A stretch of 64,000 nucleotides of DNA from Melioribacter sp051488685 (GTDB lineage: Bacteria > Bacteroidota > Ignavibacteria > Ignavibacteriales > Melioribacteraceae). Positions 52,652-61,225 of the stretch are shown piece after piece. The DNA lies in contig NZ_JBPSEH010000004.1 in assembly GCF_051488685.1 (NCBI RefSeq), positions 186,001-250,000 of the forward strand, given 5' to 3'. Position 1 is the first letter of the stretch, and every line of letters starts with the position of its first letter. The notes below the pieces were generated by a model, which saw nothing but the letters and a program-made list of their open reading frames with translations, was not told the origin of the DNA and did no database searches. The position numbers and the translations under genes were made by a program.

Positions 52652-54604
52652 TTAATTGAGTTGTTCTTTATATTTTTCTTCAATCGATTCAAGCTGTGAA
52701 AACAATTCAGTCCATTCGTTAAAAATCAAGTCGAGTTCTTTTTTGACATTGTTATAGCTGATGTTTTTTTCTTTTAACATTACCGGGTTGTTAAATATTT
52801 CGGGAGTGGCAAGTTCTTGTTCCAATTCAAGTTTGCTTTTTTCCAGTTCGTTTATTCTTTTTTCGTAATAATTGAGTCTTTCTTTCAGTTCTTTGGTCTC
52901 ATTATATTTTTGCTGTCGTAGTTCTGCTTCTTTTCTTTTATTTTCTTTCCGTGTTGATTTATTTGATTGAATCTGTTTTGCAGATTCTTCAATGGTCTTT
53001 TCTTCTTCTCTTCTCGATAAATAATATTCTATACCACCATAGTGAACTCTAAGTGATTTGTCTCTCAATTCATAAACTTTGCTAACTATTGGTTTGAGAA
53101 AATCGATGTCGTGCGAAACTATGATAAGAGTACCGTTGAAATCAATAAGTGCGTTTTGCAGGACTTCTTTTGATGAGTGGTCGAGATGGTTTGTCGGTTC
53201 GTCCAGAATTATTAGATTGCTTTTTGTAAGCAGAAGCCGGGCTAAAGCAAGTCTACTTTTTTCCCCTCCCGAAAGAACTTTTACTTTTTTAAATATCGAA
53301 TCACCTGTAAAAAGAAACGATCCGAGCAACGACCTCAATTGTCCAGGAGTAAGCTGGTCGTTTACAGACTGCAATGAATCGATAAGGTCTTCCTCGCCAT
53401 TTAAAGATTCAGTTACTTCCTGTTCGTAGTACGAAACTAAAGTATTATGGCCGTATATTACTTCACCTGCAGAAGGTAAGATTTTCTTTGCAATTATTTT
53501 TGCAAGGGTTGTTTTACCAGCTCCATTAGGACCGACTATGGCAATCTTTTCGCCTCTCTCTATTTTAATATCAATATTTTCAAGAACGCTTATGTTTCCG
53601 TACGATTTGAAAATCTTTTTTAATTCAACTGGAACAGCTCCGCTTTGTTCGACTTCTGGAATGCGAAAGTTGATTTGCTTTTCTTCGTCTTCGATTTCAA
53701 TTCTTTCGATTTTTTCCAGTTGCTTGATGCGACTTTGAACCTGACGCGCTTTTGTGGCTTTAAATCGGAATCTTTCAATGAACCTTTCAGTTTCTTTAAT
53801 CTTCTTCTCGAGATTTTTTTCCGCTTCTTTTAATTGTTTTTCTCTTTCCTTGCGGAATCTTAAATACTGCTCGTAAGTACCAGGAAAGAAATTGATTTTT
53901 CTGTTGAAAATTTCGAGAGTTTTATTGGTTACGTTATTAATAAAATGTCTGTCGTGAGATACAATTATTAAAGCTCCACGGTAATTATTGAGGAAGTTTT
54001 CGAGCCACATTAAAGTGTCGATATCGAGATGGTTTGTTGGTTCGTCCAGTAAAATTAAATCGTTTTCTCCCAATAGAATTTTAGCCAGTTGAATTCGCAT
54101 CTGCCAGCCGCCAGAAAACTCTTCAGTCCGACGGTCAAAATCGGTATTCTTGAAACCCAGACCGGTAAGAACTTTTTCTGCACGCGCTTCCAGCGAGTAA
54201 TAGTCGTATTGTTCCTTGCGATGATGTATTTCTCCTAATTCCTCGATTAGCAATCTCTTTTCATCTTCGAGTATTTCAGTAGATTCCAGTTGAGAAATTA
54301 TCGAAGCTTCTTTTTCTTCGAGTTCTTTAATATCGGGCATGGAGGACTTTACTTCCTCGAGAAGAGTCCTTCCCTTGAAACTTATTAGTTCCTGCGGCAG
54401 ATAACCAATTCTTATCCCTTTCTGAATAAGTACTTTGCCCGTTTCAGATAGCTCTTGTCCGCAAATTATTTTCAACAGAGTTGATTTACCCTTGCCGTTT
54501 GACCCAACAAGAGCAATTTTATCGTTTCTGTTGATTTTAAGGCTTACGTCTTCGAATAAATTTTCACCAGTAAATTGAACGGATAAGTTTATTATGTCGA
54601 TCAT
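52652..54604 (-). CDS. ABC-F family ATPase
   Basis: A 650-residue protein with two ABC cassettes and no membrane segments. Walker A motifs GSNGKGKST (about residue 34) and GPNGAGKTT (about 350), signatures FSGGWQMRIQLA and LSGGEKSRLALA, and Walker B ILLDEPTNHLD twice. A charged interdomain linker (residues 235-300, KEREKQLKEAEKNLEKKIK) and a C-terminal coiled coil (540-640) match Uup/EttA-type translation factors. ABC-F proteins act on the ribosome. It follows the propeller gene by eight bases and ends one base from the convergent ROK stop. Confidence 0.93.
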   Translation of the reverse strand: MIDIINLSVQFTGENLFEDVSLKINRNDKIALVGSNGKGKSTLLKIICGQELSETGKVLIQKGIRIGYLPQELISFKGRTLLEEVKSSMPDIKELEEKEASIISQLESTEILEDEKRLLIEELGEIHHRKEQYDYYSLEARAEKVLTGLGFKNTDFDRRTEEFSGGWQMRIQLAKILLGENDLILLDEPTNHLDIDTLMWLENFLNNYRGALIIVSHDRHFINNVTNKTLEIFNRKINFFPGTYEQYLRFRKEREKQLKEAEKNLEKKIKETERFIERFRFKATKARQVQSRIKQLEKIERIEIEDEEKQINFRIPEVEQSGAVPVELKKIFKSYGNISVLENIDIKIERGEKIAIVGPNGAGKTTLAKIIAKKILPSAGEVIYGHNTLVSYYEQEVTESLNGEEDLIDSLQSVNDQLTPGQLRSLLGSFLFTGDSIFKKVKVLSGGEKSRLALARLLLTKSNLIILDEPTNHLDHSSKEVLQNALIDFNGTLIIVSHDIDFLKPIVSKVYELRDKSLRVHYGGIEYYLSRREEEKTIEESAKQIQSNKSTRKENKRKEAELRQQKYNETKELKERLNYYEKRINELEKSKLELEQELATPEIFNNPVMLKEKNISYNNVKKELDLIFNEWTELFSQLESIEEKYKEQLN

Positions 54605-54612
54605 AAAAAATC

Positions 54613-56832
54613 TTATTTCCGAATTACTGCTATTTTTGAAACCGCAACGTTGTTGGCTTCTCTGTCGTATGCAACGATTAAATACACTCCCGAAGAGACG
54701 TACTTGCCATCGTTATCTTTACCGTCCCAATATGCAATCCTTCCGCCCGGTGCTTTAAAGTCTCTGACCAATTGGTTGTTTATATCAATTATCTTGATAT
54801 AAGAATCGTCAATTAGACCATCGATAATTAAAGTGTTCTCGGAAGAATTATCAATTATAAAAGGAGAGGGATAAGCAAAAATTTCGCCAAAAGATTCTAA
54901 AGGCTGTAAAAATGTAGTCTCAATTTTTACAAGACCATAATCTGTACCTGCGTAAACAATTCCTCTCTTTTTGTCGATTGTAATTGAACGTATCATGTCA
55001 TCGGGTAACGGACTGTTAAGCGATGTAAAATAATTGATCACTTCGAATCCGTCAGATGATAGTTGTAACAATCCTTTATTGGTGCCAACCCATTTCTGGT
55101 CGATGGCATCTACAGCTATCGAGGTTACAGAAAGTCCTCGTAGTGAAGGTATGGAAATATTTAATACGGACGGATTCGATGGATCGGGTATAATGTTCAT
55201 CCCGAGACTTGTACCGACCCACAGTTGTCCTCTGTTGTCAACTTTGAGTGCAGTAACTGTATTAGTAAGTAGTCCATTTGTCTGACTAATATAACCTTGT
55301 ATGTCGTCGTTAGTATTTGAAAAAGTGCTGTTTTCGTTATAATAATAAAGTCCAATTCTTCCGGAAAACAGGCGGAACCATTTTGTATCAAACTGGTCAA
55401 TTTCCAGTTCGTATGTCAATTCGTTCGAAGTCAAGAGTGGTTTTGTGTACGAATAACCGTACCAATTGCCTTCTGTTGTTAATACATATAGTTGTTGCAG
55501 GAATGTGTTCTGTAAATTTGTCAACCAGACATTGCCTTTTGAATCTTCTTCGATATCTGTAATTACTACAAAATTTGGGTCACTTGGAATGCCTGCAAGT
55601 GGACTGTTCCCAGCGTTGTAAGCTTCTAAAGAGCCATCTTTATAGATTGCAAATCCCTTTCCCCAGGTGCCTAAATATACTGCCTCAGAAGTTCTGGAAG
55701 CTCGTACACTGAAGACGTCGTTTGTCTGAAGTGATGGAAATTTCTGGTAATTCACCACGTCCCAATGATTTCCGTCAAATACCATAGCACCAATTCCCTG
55801 ACCATCTTTACCCGTTGCAATCCATAGATTGCCTTCAATATCTACGTCCATATTCAAAAAAGAATTGCTTGCCGGATTGTCCGGCTTGATTATTTTTTCA
55901 CTTCCGTTTGAAAGTTCAATTACTCCGGATGTAGTACCTAAATAAATTTTTCCATTATAAACAGCAACCGACGTAAGTTCGAAAGAATTATTATTGTAGA
56001 TCAATGATACTTCGGAACCATCGTAGAGGTAGAGCGAATTTTTCGATGCGGCATAAATCTTTGTATTGTCTACGTAGAAGTCGACAACAGGAACGGCTTC
56101 TAATGTTAAAATGTCCCACGACGTGTTGTATTGATAAATACCGTTATCTGTAGCTGCAATAACTTTGTCGGAATAAAGATCGAATTTTCTAATTGTACCA
56201 AAAGAACCTGATGAAGATGATGTATAATTAAGCCACGATTCTGGTGCAACGAGATTTGTTGAACCAGGCTTTTGAACAGCTATTCCAGAAGAAGTAGCTG
56301 TGAAAATTCTTTCATCTTTGATTACTGCACTGACATTAATCTCCGACGAAAAATTCCCGAATTTTGTAAATGTATCGTAGAGTGAATAATTATTTTTATT
56401 AATCAATACAACGCCGAAAGACGTGGCGACAAAAATTGTGTCGCCTTTAGCATAGAGATTATTAATTCTTTTTTGTGATTTGTCGGATTTATAGATATCC
56501 AGAATATTTTTAGATGCTCCACTTTCGATGTCGTAAAAAATGACAAAGCCTTCGACTGTGCCGAGCCAGATTTTATTATCTGTATCGATAAATATTGATG
56601 TGAAATTCTGGCTGTTGATGTTATCCGCTTTGTTTATAATAACAAAAGATGAATCTTCCGGATTGTATAAATAAGCTCCGCCTGAAGTAGCAACCCATAT
56701 TCCGTTATCAGAGGTCATTAGATCAACAACATTATCCATATTTGAATAGACTTCCCAATTCAATATGTTCTGGGCATTAAGATTCGCATAAACAATAAAT
56801 AATAAAAAAATGCTTTTGATAAGTTTAACCAT
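54613..56832 (-). CDS. Secreted two-component-regulator-type propeller with T9SS-like C-terminal domain
   Basis: A 739-residue exported protein. A signal peptide (LIKSIFLLFIVYANLNAQ) precedes about twelve LW-GT--G repeats, such as IWVATSGGAYLYN, IWLGTVEGFVIFY, LWVGTSLGMNIIP and VYAGTDYGLVKIE, enough for two seven-bladed propellers. The C-terminal 85 residues (IFAYPSPFIIDNSSENTL, then GVYLIVAYDREANNV and KIAVIRK) look like the T9SS sorting domain with its FlgD-like fold. It is therefore probably surface-located or secreted through T9SS. It is a larger relative of the propeller at 7756-8814, which lacks the tail. Confidence 0.8.
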   Translation of the reverse strand: MVKLIKSIFLLFIVYANLNAQNILNWEVYSNMDNVVDLMTSDNGIWVATSGGAYLYNPEDSSFVIINKADNINSQNFTSIFIDTDNKIWLGTVEGFVIFYDIESGASKNILDIYKSDKSQKRINNLYAKGDTIFVATSFGVVLINKNNYSLYDTFTKFGNFSSEINVSAVIKDERIFTATSSGIAVQKPGSTNLVAPESWLNYTSSSSGSFGTIRKFDLYSDKVIAATDNGIYQYNTSWDILTLEAVPVVDFYVDNTKIYAASKNSLYLYDGSEVSLIYNNNSFELTSVAVYNGKIYLGTTSGVIELSNGSEKIIKPDNPASNSFLNMDVDIEGNLWIATGKDGQGIGAMVFDGNHWDVVNYQKFPSLQTNDVFSVRASRTSEAVYLGTWGKGFAIYKDGSLEAYNAGNSPLAGIPSDPNFVVITDIEEDSKGNVWLTNLQNTFLQQLYVLTTEGNWYGYSYTKPLLTSNELTYELEIDQFDTKWFRLFSGRIGLYYYNENSTFSNTNDDIQGYISQTNGLLTNTVTALKVDNRGQLWVGTSLGMNIIPDPSNPSVLNISIPSLRGLSVTSIAVDAIDQKWVGTNKGLLQLSSDGFEVINYFTSLNSPLPDDMIRSITIDKKRGIVYAGTDYGLVKIETTFLQPLESFGEIFAYPSPFIIDNSSENTLIIDGLIDDSYIKIIDINNQLVRDFKAPGGRIAYWDGKDNDGKYVSSGVYLIVAYDREANNVAVSKIAVIRK

Positions 56833-56932
56833 ATTTCACCGCAAGTTATAATAATTGGTAGTAAAAGATAATATTTAAACCCAATAATTTCATTTTAGGA
56901 AAATATAAAAGGGATGAAAAAAAAGAGTAATA

Positions 56933-57754
56933 TCAGGCGGTATTCCTGTGAAGCATATTTCTCATTGCATCAAGGTGATTGGGGGCTAAGTTATATTTGC
57001 CTAAATTTCCTTCGTCATTTTTTTTGCCACCATGGAAATCGGAACCCCCGCTTTCGAGTAGACAATATTGATTTACGATTCCCTTATAAAAAGCGATTTG
57101 ATTTTCGTTGTGGCTCGGATGGATTACTTCGATTCCGTCGAGACCTGCTTCAATAATATTGACCAAAATTGATTCTTTTATAAAGCCCGGATGGGCTATA
57201 AACGAAAGTCCACCGGCGTCTTCGATTAGTTTTAAAGCGCTTTGAGGAGAAAAATGAATTTTCCTTTCGTATGCCGGTCCTCTGTCGCCGATATATTTTT
57301 CGAATGCTTCAAAGTAATTGTCGATAATACCAAGGTCAACAAGTGTATAAGCGATGTGAGGCCGGCCGATAGCGGAATTTTTAGCTCTCTCAATTACGTC
57401 GTCAATTGTAATATTCATACCGAGACTTCTCAGTTTTTCAACAATCCTTTTTGCTCTGTGGTAACGTTCTTCCTTAAAAAAAGTGAGGCATTTTTGAAGC
57501 TCTTTGTTTTTATAGTCGATAAAATATGCCAGTAAATGGACTTCCACATTATCGATGTCGGTACTGATTTCGAGTCCTGGAATTACTTCAACGCCCAGGT
57601 CCTTTCCGCATAGAATTGCCTCTTCGAGTCCATCGATTGTATCGTGGTCAGTTATGCTTATTGTGCGTAGACCTTTTTCGTAAGCCATCTGAACAATTTC
57701 CTCAGGGGAATAAGCACCGTCGGAGTAGGTGGTATGAATATGTAAATCGATCAT
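56933..57754 (-). CDS. PHP-domain phosphoesterase
   Basis: A 273-residue PHP protein (polymerase and histidinol phosphatase). Metal motifs: IDLHIHTTYSDGAYSPEEIV at the start, SITDHDTIDG, the EVIPGLEIST block, FIAHPGF and SGGSDFHGG. These ligands match the TrpH/YciV RNase AM-like group, which hydrolyses nucleoside 3',5'-bisphosphate and RNA 5' ends; the substrate is not confirmed. It lies one base downstream of the Crp/Fnr gene and is probably co-transcribed with it. Confidence 0.88.
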   Translation of the reverse strand: MIDLHIHTTYSDGAYSPEEIVQMAYEKGLRTISITDHDTIDGLEEAILCGKDLGVEVIPGLEISTDIDNVEVHLLAYFIDYKNKELQKCLTFFKEERYHRAKRIVEKLRSLGMNITIDDVIERAKNSAIGRPHIAYTLVDLGIIDNYFEAFEKYIGDRGPAYERKIHFSPQSALKLIEDAGGLSFIAHPGFIKESILVNIIEAGLDGIEVIHPSHNENQIAFYKGIVNQYCLLESGGSDFHGGKKNDEGNLGKYNLAPNHLDAMRNMLHRNTA

Positions 57755-57755
57755 C

Positions 57756-58436
57756 TCAGCCGTAGAGTTCCTTGAATTTTTCGTAATCTACAATTCTTAT
57801 GTTTGGCCCATCGATCTCGATTAGACCTTTTTTGGCAAAGGAATGAAGTGTCCTCGATATTGTTTCTCTGGAAGTGCCTGCCATATTTGCGATATCCTGC
57901 TGTACCGGTAATTTTTCGAGTTCGACTTTCCCGTGTCTTATTTTACCGATACTTTCTGCCAATTCAAGTAAAACGGTGGCAACTTTTCCTTCGGCGTCTT
58001 TGAGAGAAAGTGCTTTTATTTTTACATTGGCGGCTCTAAGTCGATTCGTAAGTTCTTCGAGTAGTGCCAGAGCAACTTCGTGATGTGTTTTGAGCAGGTC
58101 GATAAATTCATTCCTCTGAATTATGAAAATTTCTGAATCTTCAATTGCCGTAACAGTGGCCGACCTTGTTTTCCCGTCGAGTATTGCCATCTCTCCAAAA
58201 AAATCATTGTCAGAGAGGATCGATAAAATAACTTCTTTGCCGTCCTCGCTTGTACGCGATACTTTTACTTTTCCTTTGAGCATTATAAAAAGGGCTGTAC
58301 CAGATTCGTCTTCTTTCAAGATTACTTCATTTTTGGAATAGATCTTACGCGTACCCGAGTTCTCAATACTTTTTAAAGTTACATCGGGTAAATTCGAGAA
58401 AATCGGCACATACTTAAGGAAACTTCCCGATTCCAT
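57756..58436 (-). CDS. Crp/Fnr-family transcriptional regulator
   Basis: A 226-residue regulator. A cyclic-nucleotide-binding fold occupies residues about 15-125, with the phosphate-binding cassette FFGEMAILDGKTRSATV in which the glycine, glutamate and arginine of a nucleotide binder are kept. The winged helix-turn-helix at about 150-220 reads VQQDIANMAGTSRETISRTL. There is no cluster of cysteines as in Fnr, so a nucleotide rather than oxygen is the likely signal; this is an inference. It is divergent from gapA across a 321-base region that carries a palindrome, making it a candidate regulator of gapA or itself. Confidence 0.92.
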   Translation of the reverse strand: MESGSFLKYVPIFSNLPDVTLKSIENSGTRKIYSKNEVILKEDESGTALFIMLKGKVKVSRTSEDGKEVILSILSDNDFFGEMAILDGKTRSATVTAIEDSEIFIIQRNEFIDLLKTHHEVALALLEELTNRLRAANVKIKALSLKDAEGKVATVLLELAESIGKIRHGKVELEKLPVQQDIANMAGTSRETISRTLHSFAKKGLIEIDGPNIRIVDYEKFKELYG

Positions 58437-58474
58437 AGCCCTTCCTGAAGTTAATTTCAGAATGATTGCATAAA

Positions 58475-58503
58475 AATAACTTTTTGTAAGCCTTTTGACA
58501 AGT
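58475..58503 (-). promoter_or_regulatory. Promoter candidate for the crp-like gene
   Basis: On the minus strand TTGTCA (58503-58498), 17 bases, TATTTT (58480-58475). It predicts a leader of about 30 bases. The CTGAA-N6-TTCAG repeat at 58447-58462 would then lie within the first transcribed bases, a position suited to autorepression. Confidence 0.5.
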
Positions 58504-58643
58504 AAATTTCTTAGACGTAAAGAACAGAGTAAATATTTAATGGATGGATCAAATACTCATAATCATATTTAAATGAACTGCCACCTTCTCCTAAATTAAT
58601 TAGAATGATTTGGCAGAAGAGTTTAACTAAAACGGTTAATGTA

Positions 58644-58672
58644 AAAATTCTGTTAAAAAATTACAGAATTTT
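58644..58672. promoter_or_regulatory. Palindromic operator candidate upstream of gapA
   Basis: Perfect 10-bp arms AAAATTCTGT and ACAGAATTTT flank a nine-base spacer. The centre (58658) lies about 64 bases before the predicted gapA transcription start, the position where Crp-type activators bind at class I promoters. A regulator of the Crp/Fnr family is encoded next to it. It is not followed by a T tract, so it is not a terminator. Confidence 0.5.
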
Positions 58673-58684
58673 AATATTGTTAAA

Positions 58685-58715
58685 TTGAAAAAGGGGAGAT
58701 AATTATCTATATTTG
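58685..58715 (+). promoter_or_regulatory. Promoter candidate for gapA
   Basis: TTGAAA (58685-58690), 17 bases, TATATT (58708-58713) followed by TG; the last part is a perfect TAnnTTTG -7 element of Bacteroidota. The leader would be about 37 bases and includes GGAGG before the ATG. Confidence 0.6.
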
Positions 58716-58757
58716 TGTCCGAATTTTATTCACATATTCGTAATTGGAGGATAAATT

Positions 58758-59816
58758 ATGGCAGTAAAAGTAGGAATTAACGGATTCGGAAGAATCGGTA
58801 GATTAGTACTAAATGTACTTGCCGAAAAAGGATACCTCGGTAAAGAGGTAGACGTTGTTGCAGTTGTAGATATCAGCACCGACGCAAAATACTTTGCTTA
58901 TCAACTAAAATATGATTCCGTCCACGGTAAATTCAAAGGTACTCTCGGAAGTGAAAAGAGCGACCCATCGCTCGAAGCAGACGATGTGCTCGTCGTAAAC
59001 GGACATAAAATCAAATGCATTATGGCTCAGAAAGATCCTTCCCAATTGCCCTGGAAAGATCTGGGAGTTGATATTGTCATTGAATCGACCGGTCTGTTTA
59101 CAAGTTCCGATAAAGCAAAAGGACACATCGATGCCGGTGCTAAAAAAGTTTTAATTACAGCTCCCGGAAAGGGCGATGTAAAAACTATCGTTATGGGTGT
59201 TAACGATGATTCATATGATCCCGCAAAAGACATTATTGTATCAAATGCTTCCTGCACAACTAATTGTCTTGCCCCAATTGTTCACGTATTAATTAAAGAA
59301 GGAATTGGTATCGAAACAGGATTGATGACTACAATTCACTCGTATACAGCTACTCAAAAAACTGTCGATGGTCCTTCGAAAAAAGATTGGAGAGGAGGTA
59401 GAGCTGCTGCAATTAATATTATTCCTTCAACAACCGGAGCAGCCAAAGCAGTTGGACAGGTATTACCATCGACAAAAGGTAAATTAACCGGCATGTCGTT
59501 CCGTGTACCAACAGCAGACGTTTCCGTTGTCGACCTTACATTCCGCGCCGAAAGAGATACTTCAATCGAAGAAATCGATCAGTTGATGAAGAAAGCTTCC
59601 GAAACATATCTCAAAGGTATCCTCGGTTACTGCAACGAAGAAGTTGTATCGACCGACTTCATTCATGATGAACGCTCGTCGATTTATGACTCGCTGGCAA
59701 CTCTCCAGAATAATTTGCCTGGCGAAAAGAGATTCTTCAAAATCATTTCCTGGTATGATAACGAATGGGGTTATTCCTGTAGAGTAGTAGATTTACTCAT
59801 TAAAATGATTAAATAA
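58758..59816 (+). CDS. gapA: Type I glyceraldehyde-3-phosphate dehydrogenase
   Basis: A 352-residue GAPDH. NAD-binding GINGFGRIGRLVLN at the N-terminus, catalytic cysteine in SNASCTTNCLAP (about residue 165), and HSYTATQKTVDGPSKKDWRG, VGQVLP and NEWGYSCRVVDL blocks. It starts at an ATG eight bases after GGAGG. A hairpin follows it, and pgk lies 92 bases downstream, so the two glycolytic genes are linked but may be read at different levels. It is slightly longer than the usual 335 residues because of an insertion around residues 55-95. Confidence 0.97.
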   Translation: MAVKVGINGFGRIGRLVLNVLAEKGYLGKEVDVVAVVDISTDAKYFAYQLKYDSVHGKFKGTLGSEKSDPSLEADDVLVVNGHKIKCIMAQKDPSQLPWKDLGVDIVIESTGLFTSSDKAKGHIDAGAKKVLITAPGKGDVKTIVMGVNDDSYDPAKDIIVSNASCTTNCLAPIVHVLIKEGIGIETGLMTTIHSYTATQKTVDGPSKKDWRGGRAAAINIIPSTTGAAKAVGQVLPSTKGKLTGMSFRVPTADVSVVDLTFRAERDTSIEEIDQLMKKASETYLKGILGYCNEEVVSTDFIHDERSSIYDSLATLQNNLPGEKRFFKIISWYDNEWGYSCRVVDLLIKMIK

Positions 59817-59835
59817 ATTCGATCAGCTTTAAGAG

Positions 59836-59875
59836 AGACGCAGTTGACGGCTAAGTACCGCGCTGCGTCTTTTTT
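59836..59875 (+). terminator. Hairpin terminator/attenuator between gapA and pgk
   Basis: Stem AGACGCAG/CTGCGTCT (8 bp) with an inner CGG/CCG pair set, ending in a run of six T. It is a good Rho-independent terminator, lying 20 bases after the gapA stop. If read-through is partial it would lower pgk expression relative to gapA. Confidence 0.85.
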
Positions 59876-59908
59876 ATATCGACTCAAGTAAATCGATTGG
59901 AGGATAAA

Positions 59909-61108
59909 ATGAAAAAACTAAGTATTGACAAAGTAGACCTCAAAGGGAAAAGAGTACTGGTTCGTGTCGACTTCAATGTACCTTACGATGAGAACATGAA
60001 TATAACAGACGATTTAAGGATTAGAGCAGCATTGCCGACAATTAAGAAAATTATTTCCGAAGGTGGAAAGGCAATTTTAATGAGTCACCTCGGCAGACCA
60101 AAGGGCAGTCCCAATCCAAAGTATTCATTAAAACCGGTTGCTGTCCGTTTGAGCGAACTACTCGGTAATGAAGTGAAATTTGCTACCGATTGCATTGGAG
60201 ATGAAGTTAAAGCAATGGCAGATTCTTTGAAGGAAGGCGAGGTTTTATTGCTGGAAAATTTACGTTTTCATGCCGAAGAAGAGAAAAACAACCCTGAGTT
60301 CTCTAAACAGTTAGCCAGTTTGGGGGACGTGTATATAAACGATGCTTTCGGAAGTGCACATCGCGCTCATGCTTCAACTGAGGGAGTAACTAATTATATC
60401 AATATCTGCGCAGCTGGATATTTAATGCAAAAAGAATTGGACTATCTCGGTGGTGCCATTGCCAATCCCGAGCGTCCATTTACGGCTATTCTTGGCGGTT
60501 CTAAAATTTCGGGTAAGATCGACGTTATAGAAAACCTACTGCCGAAAGTTGACAATCTTTTAATTGGCGGAGGAATGGCTTATACATTTTACAAAGCGAT
60601 GGGTTATGAAATTGGCAAATCGCTTCTCGAGGAAGAGAAAATTGAACTTGCCAAAGAGATGCTCGAAAAATTCAAAACATCAGGTAAAAATGTTTTGCTG
60701 CCGAAGGATAACGTAGTTGCTCCGGAATTTAATAACGACGCTCCTTCTGAAGTTGTGGATTCCGATAAAATTCCTACAGACAAAATGGGGCTCGATATAG
60801 GACCTAAAACAATCGAAGCTTTCAAGAAAGTTATCTTAGAAAGCAAAACAATTATATGGAATGGACCGCTTGGAGTTTTCGAGTTTGATAATTTTGCCAA
60901 AGGTACATTTGCAATTGCCGAAGCGCTTGCAGAAGCTACTTCAAAAGGTGCCAAAACCATTATTGGAGGTGGCGACTCGGCTGCTGCTATTAAAAAAGCA
61001 AATCTGGAAGATAAAGTATCACACGTTTCTACAGGAGGTGGCGCTTCGTTGGAATTTCTGGAAGGCAAAGTGTTGCCTGGTGTCGCTGCATTGAATGACG
61101 ACAATTAA
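59909..61108 (+). CDS. pgk: Phosphoglycerate kinase
   Basis: About 399 residues from the ATG at 59909, five bases after GGAGG; a TTG at 59897 precedes that site and is rejected. Motifs: RVLVRVDFNVPYDENMNI, SHLGRPKGSPNPKYSL, LLLENLRFHAEEEKNN, NDAFGSAHRAHAST, the ILGGSKISGKI hinge, and GGGDSAAAIKK with STGGGASLEFLEG. It transfers the phosphate of 1,3-bisphosphoglycerate to ADP. Whether it has its own promoter after the hairpin is not visible. Confidence 0.97.
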   Translation: MKKLSIDKVDLKGKRVLVRVDFNVPYDENMNITDDLRIRAALPTIKKIISEGGKAILMSHLGRPKGSPNPKYSLKPVAVRLSELLGNEVKFATDCIGDEVKAMADSLKEGEVLLLENLRFHAEEEKNNPEFSKQLASLGDVYINDAFGSAHRAHASTEGVTNYINICAAGYLMQKELDYLGGAIANPERPFTAILGGSKISGKIDVIENLLPKVDNLLIGGGMAYTFYKAMGYEIGKSLLEEEKIELAKEMLEKFKTSGKNVLLPKDNVVAPEFNNDAPSEVVDSDKIPTDKMGLDIGPKTIEAFKKVILESKTIIWNGPLGVFEFDNFAKGTFAIAEALAEATSKGAKTIIGGGDSAAAIKKANLEDKVSHVSTGGGASLEFLEGKVLPGVAALNDDN

Positions 61109-61121
61109 TTGTTCCTGCCGG

Positions 61122-61148
61122 GGCTGACTCGTAATTTCTGAGTCAGCC
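61122..61148 (+). terminator. Strong hairpin after pgk, terminator-like
   Basis: Nine-base-pair stem GGCTGACTC/GAGTCAGCC with a nine-base loop. The following sequence (TCAATTT) is only weakly T-rich, so termination is likely but not certain. It could serve as a 3'-end stabiliser. Confidence 0.55.
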
Positions 61149-61225
61149 TCAATTTAAAACCCTCAACGCTGGGCATTTCTCGTAAAAAAAAATTATTTTC
61201 GTATATAAAAAAGAGTGATAAATAA

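Larger units (their letters stand above)
58437..58757. other. 321-base divergent regulatory region between crp-like gene and gapA
   Basis: No coding frame was found. It holds the crp-like promoter candidate, a CTGAA-N6-TTCAG inverted repeat (58447-58462) at the likely start of the crp-like transcript, a longer palindrome (58644-58672) and the gapA promoter candidate. Separate entries describe these. Confidence 0.6.

Noticed and set aside
60604..61104. 166-residue antisense frame within pgk
   Set aside because: It lies wholly opposite pgk, is rich in serine and proline as expected from the complement, and has no motif.
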